Source of the DNA: Jiangella alba
Lineage (GTDB): Bacteria; Actinomycetota; Actinomycetes; Jiangellales; Jiangellaceae
DNA: 64,000 nt
Assembly (NCBI RefSeq): GCF_900106035.1
Contig: NZ_FNUC01000004.1
Span: 1,426,001 to 1,490,000, forward strand
Reading direction: 5' to 3'
Shown here: in pieces, positions 61,238 through 64,000 of the stretch
How positions within the stretch are numbered: the stretch's first letter is position 1
How the letters are laid out: every line of letters begins with the position of its first letter
Translations under genes and position numbers: made by a program
Notes under the pieces: generated by a model
What the model was told of the DNA's origin: nothing
The model's database searches: none
What the model saw: the letters and a program-made list of their open reading frames with translations, nothing else

Positions 61238-61277
61238 GCTACCAGCCGGTAACCCCATGGTGCTACTTGTCGGTAAC
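61238..61277. promoter_or_regulatory. Tandem operator-like repeats upstream of the acyl-CoA dehydrogenase
   Basis: GCTACCAGCCGGTAAC (61238-61253) and GCTACTTGTCGGTAAC (61262-61277) share GCTAC-N4-CGGTAAC with a 24-bp spacing. The first has the palindromic core TACC-N4-GGTA and the second a one-base variant. They lie in the divergent region between the dehydrogenase and the META lipoprotein and fit a TetR-type fatty-acid regulator encoded elsewhere. Confidence 0.5.
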
Positions 61278-61324
61278 TTCGCGCAACCCAGGAACGGCGA
61301 CGGCCCCGCGTCCGTCTCACTGAC

Positions 61325-61819
61325 ATGCGACGACTAGGAACCTTCGCCGCGGTGGCCGGCATCGCCCTGCTGGCGGCTTGCGGCGGCAACGACAGCGGCG
61401 ACGACACCACCGCCGTCCCCGGCGACTCCGGCGCCGACGGCTCCACCGAACCGGCCGTGCCGGTCGTCGGCAGCCGGTGGGTGCTCGAGGAACTGCAGGC
61501 CGCGGGCGCGACCATCGCGGGCCCGGCCGACCCGCAGGCCTACTTCGAGATCGACGAGAACGGCGACGTCACCGGCTCCACGGGCTGCAACGGCTTCAGT
61601 GGGTCGGCCGAGGTGAGCGACGCCAGCATCACCTTCCAGCCGCTCATCTCCACCCGTCGCGGCTGCTCCGGCGACCTCGGCCAGATCGACAGCTCGATGC
61701 TGACCGTGCTCAGTGGCGAGGTCACCGTCGAGGTGTCCGGCGACGTCCTGACCCTCACCAACGCCGAGGGCGAGTCGCTGACCATGCAGGCCTCCGACGC
61801 CCCGTCGACCGATCTGTGA
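61325..61819 (+). CDS. META domain lipoprotein 1
   Basis: A 164-residue protein with lipoprotein signal [21 protein letters not shown] (lipobox LAAC), an acidic linker, and one META/HslJ-like domain: [54 protein letters not shown] and a final [16 protein letters not shown] hairpin. The STGCNxxSG motif is diagnostic. HslJ-type proteins are tied to stress or novobiocin tolerance in Gram-negatives; in actinobacteria the role is unknown. A second META lipoprotein follows after 1 bp. Confidence 0.88.
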   Translation: MRRLGTFAAVAGIALLAACGGNDSGDDTTAVPGDSGADGSTEPAVPVVGSRWVLEELQAAGATIAGPADPQAYFEIDENGDVTGSTGCNGFSGSAEVSDASITFQPLISTRRGCSGDLGQIDSSMLTVLSGEVTVEVSGDVLTLTNAEGESLTMQASDAPSTDL

Positions 61820-61820
61820 C

Positions 61821-62612
61821 ATGCGACGCCCAGCGGCTGGCTTCGGCCTGCTGGGCGTCCTGCTGACGCTGGCCGCCTGCGGCGACACCGCCGCGGGCGA
61901 CACCGACACCGACGGCGATGCCGGTGCGGGCGCGGCGCTGTTCGGCCGCACGTTCGTCTCCACCGAGAACATCGGCATCCCCGGCGGCGGCCCGCTGACC
62001 CTCGCCTTCACCGACGACGGCCGGCTGCTGGCCACCGCCGGGTGCAACAGCACGAACGGCCCGGTCGAGCTGGCCGGCGGCCGCATCGCCGTCGCCGACC
62101 TCGGCATGACGGCGATGGGCTGCGAGCCCGACGTCATGGCGTCCGACGAGTGGGTCGGCGAGCTGCTCGCCGCCGAGCCCGCCTGGGAACTGGGCGACGA
62201 CGGCGTCCTCGTGCTCACCGCCGGCGACCGCGGCGTGGCGCTGACCGACCGCGACGTGCTGGACCCGCCGGTCGAGCTGACCGGCCGGCAGTGGGACGTC
62301 GAAGGCCTCTCCGACGGCCAGACCGCGTCGTCCGTGCCGGTCGGCGTCACGGCGTTCCTGCGCATCGACGGCGACGTCCTGAGCGGCAGCACCGGCTGCA
62401 ACGACGTCAGCGGCACCGTCATGATCGACGGCGACGCCCTCACGGTCACCGATCTCGCCATCACCGAGGTGGCCTGCGAGGGCGCGGAGCAGTACGTCGA
62501 GGGCGTGGTGCTGGCCGCGCTCGACGGCGCCGTCCGGTTCGCCATCACCAGCGACCGGCTGACGCTCGAGGCGCCCAGTGGTTTCGGCCTGCACGCGGTG
62601 GCGGCGGCTTGA
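61821..62612 (+). CDS. META domain lipoprotein 2, two domains
   Basis: A 263-residue lipoprotein (signal LLGVLLTLAACGDT) with two META domains: about 40-140 (LFGRTFVSTENIGIP; LLATAGCNSTNGPVEL; TAMGCEPDVMAS) and about 150-255 (LTGRQWDVEGLSDGQ; LSGSTGCNDVSGTV; TEVACEGAEQYVEGVVLAAL). The first has lost the Ser/Thr of the STGCN motif (TAGCN), the second keeps it. Its start is 1 bp after the stop of the first lipoprotein, so they are co-translated and probably work together in the envelope. Confidence 0.88.
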   Translation: MRRPAAGFGLLGVLLTLAACGDTAAGDTDTDGDAGAGAALFGRTFVSTENIGIPGGGPLTLAFTDDGRLLATAGCNSTNGPVELAGGRIAVADLGMTAMGCEPDVMASDEWVGELLAAEPAWELGDDGVLVLTAGDRGVALTDRDVLDPPVELTGRQWDVEGLSDGQTASSVPVGVTAFLRIDGDVLSGSTGCNDVSGTVMIDGDALTVTDLAITEVACEGAEQYVEGVVLAALDGAVRFAITSDRLTLEAPSGFGLHAVAAA

Positions 62613-62719
62613 CAGCCCGCGGCGCCGTTTGTCACGGTTCGGCGCGGCTTTCCACAACTGATCCACAACCTGTGGGTCGCGCCGGGTATCGGCGCGTCCA
62701 CCGCCACGTCGGTGCAGGT

Positions 62720-62754
62720 GAAGGCCCCTCGGGCCCTTACTCCGAGGGGTCTTC
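62720..62754 (+). terminator. Terminator after the META lipoprotein genes
   Basis: GAAGGCCCCTCGG (62720-62732) pairs with CCGAGGGGTCTTC (62742-62754) with one G-U pair and a 9-nt loop. The remaining intergenic sequence 62613-62886 contains an inverted CCACA-ACC-TGTGG (near 62672) and the presumed promoter of the last gene; no further gene is seen. Confidence 0.75.
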
Positions 62755-62886
62755 TGCGATTTCTATCGCATCCGCGGATGAACACCGCGTTACGACACGG
62801 CGTCTCCCCGCCATCGGTTCGAGTTGGTCCGTCCGTATACAACCGCTTTGCCGTTGCCGTTACATTGATCACCGAGAACGGCGGAG

Positions 62887-64000
62887 ATGAGAGTGGCCGG
62901 ACCGGGAGGCAGAGTGCGCGACAGGCTCAGCCGCGCCGAGTCGGTGCTGCGCTCCGCCGCGGCCCGCGGCGGTGAGGCCGACCTCGGGCGCGACATCGAT
63001 CCGCGCTCCGTCGAGTCCGCCGACGTGTGGGACGAGTCGCGCACCGTCCGCGCCCGCATCGTCGACGAGGTGCTGCGCGACGCCGGCGGTGTGCCCGGCG
63101 CCGCCGTCCGGCTGACCGGCGCCCGCATCACCGGCGGCCTGCAGCTGCGCGACGGGCGGCTGGAGCGGCCGCTGCGGCTGGACATGTGCTGGATCGACGA
63201 CATCCTCGCGCTCTCCGAGCTGACGGCGGCCGGCGTCGAGCTGGTCCGCTGCCGGGTGCCGGACCTGCGCACCGCGTCCGTCGACGTGCAGAACGCGCTG
63301 GCCGTGCGCGAGTGCCTGGTCGGCTCGGTCAGCATGGTCGACACCCGCGTGCACCGGTCGGTGTCGTTCGAGGACAGCCGGTTCCAGGGCCGCTCGACGC
63401 TGTTCCACGCCCGCAACCTCAGCGTCGGCGGCGACCTCCTGCTCACCCGCGCGCGGCTGTTCGCGGCGTCCGGCGAGGCCGTCGACGCCGAACGGCTGCG
63501 GGTCGACGGCGGGCTGGGGCTGGTCGGCGCCCGGGTCCGCGGCCCGATCGTGCTGTCCGGCGCGACCGTGGCCGGGAAGGTCGATCTCACCGACGCCGTC
63601 CTGCGCAACCGCCACGGCGTCGCGCTGGACGCCCGCCGGCTGGTCGCGGGCGGCGTGCAGGCCCACGGCCTGCGCTGCAGCGGCACCGTCGACCTCGGCC
63701 ACGCGGCGGTGGCCGGCAGCGTCGTGTTCGACGGTGCGGTGCTGGCCAACCCGGGCGGCGACGCGCTGGTCGCCAGCGACATCGAGGCCGACCGGCTGGA
63801 GGCCGAGAACGGCGCTCGCATCCTCGGGCGCATGCTGATCCCGCGCGGCGTCGTCCGCGACACCCTCGCGTTGCGCGGCGTCGAGATCAGCAACCCCGGC
63901 GGGTACGCGATGGTCGGCATCGGCGCCGCGGTCGGCTCGCTGGTGGCCGACCGCGCCCGGCTGGTCGGCCGGGTCATGCTGGACGAGCTGGAGGCGACGT
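62887..64000 (+). CDS. Beta-solenoid repeat protein, 3' end cut by the window
   Basis: An open frame from ATG at 62887 (GGCGGAG upstream) to the window end, at least 371 residues. After a charged N-terminal helix (RDRLSRAESVLRSAAARGGE) come short repeats of about 20 residues alternating hydrophobic strands and turns: VRLTGARITGGLQLRDGRL, LRLDMCWIDDILALSEL, VSMVDTRVHRSVSFEDSRF, RLVAGGVQAHGLRCSGTVDL, VVFDGAVLANPGGDAL. This is a right-handed beta-helix related to pentapeptide-repeat proteins; actinobacterial homologues are often labelled membrane-associated oxidoreductase without evidence. No signal peptide is seen and the function is unknown. Confidence 0.7.
   Translation, partial: MRVAGPGGRVRDRLSRAESVLRSAAARGGEADLGRDIDPRSVESADVWDESRTVRARIVDEVLRDAGGVPGAAVRLTGARITGGLQLRDGRLERPLRLDMCWIDDILALSELTAAGVELVRCRVPDLRTASVDVQNALAVRECLVGSVSMVDTRVHRSVSFEDSRFQGRSTLFHARNLSVGGDLLLTRARLFAASGEAVDAERLRVDGGLGLVGARVRGPIVLSGATVAGKVDLTDAVLRNRHGVALDARRLVAGGVQAHGLRCSGTVDLGHAAVAGSVVFDGAVLANPGGDALVASDIEADRLEAENGARILGRMLIPRGVVRDTLALRGVEISNPGGYAMVGIGAAVGSLVADRARLVGRVMLDELEAT

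Noticed and set aside
62650..62690. DnaA-box-like TTTCCACA and TGATCCACA near the last gene
   Set aside because: Only two poor matches, no A+T-rich unwinding element and no dnaA/dnaN neighbours; not an origin.

Overview
The window is high-G+C actinobacterial DNA. Signs of this are the strong G/C third-position bias, GTG/TTG starts, leaderless-looking promoters, an F420/PPOX-type oxidoreductase, a sugar ABC importer lacking its own ATPase, a thioester/LPDTG surface protein, and a B12 riboswitch in front of class I ribonucleotide reductase. It looks like a chromosomal segment of a soil-type actinomycete (Streptomyces/Jiangella-like). The species cannot be fixed from the sequence alone. No rRNA, tRNA, CRISPR array or autonomous transposase was found. 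Both ends cut a gene.

Layout. 1-5.5 kb: VOC and SIMPL proteins, an ABC-2 exporter, and a protein-repair pair (fructosamine-kinase family plus low-molecular-weight phosphatase). 5.5-9.7 kb: an aminotransferase, then an XRE-TPR regulator of RRNPP-like architecture flanked by two previously hidden tiny secreted-peptide genes that both end in Phe-Cys-Cys, then an EamA exporter. 9.8-15.1 kb: a cobalamin-riboswitch operon nrdA-nrdB-mntH, in which NrdB carries Phe at the usual radical-Tyr position and a Mn transporter is the third gene. 15.1-18.7 kb: two RNHCP proteins behind a structured leader with a possible 13-codon leader peptide, a two-component system, a 159-bp MITE inserted at CTAG, and an acyl-CoA thioesterase. 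18.8-20.1 kb: a sortase-anchored thioester adhesin.

20.5-28.9 kb is acyl-CoA metabolism: 2-oxoacid dehydrogenase E1alpha/E1beta/E2, then (opposite strand) a thiolase and a fused 3-hydroxyacyl-CoA dehydrogenase/thioesterase, and divergent paaN. This is consistent with phenylacetate and/or branched-chain acid breakdown. 29-33.4 kb: a sugar ABC importer with its LacI repressor. 33.4-42.5 kb: an S9 peptidase, a thioredoxin/NHL protein, TetR with two PH-domain membrane proteins, a PPOX protein and a DEAD-box helicase.

42.6-53.6 kb forms a glycolate-to-pyruvate module: glcDEF (glycolate to glyoxylate), malate synthase (to malate) and malic enzyme (to pyruvate), with GntR and IclR regulators. The same operator, TTCCG-N5-CGGAA, lies just downstream of matching TTGACC-N18 promoters of glcD and aceB. 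An AbiE toxin-antitoxin pair with a perfect 16-bp inverted-repeat operator has been inserted inside this module. 53.6-59.3 kb: an RpiR-controlled operon with an Fbp/Afu-like ABC importer and a histidine phosphatase, probably for a phosphorylated substrate, with two identical GGCAA-N6-TTGCC operators 30 bp apart. 59.3-64 kb: a FadE-type acyl-CoA dehydrogenase with its own tandem operators, two META-domain lipoproteins, and the start of a beta-solenoid protein that runs off the end.
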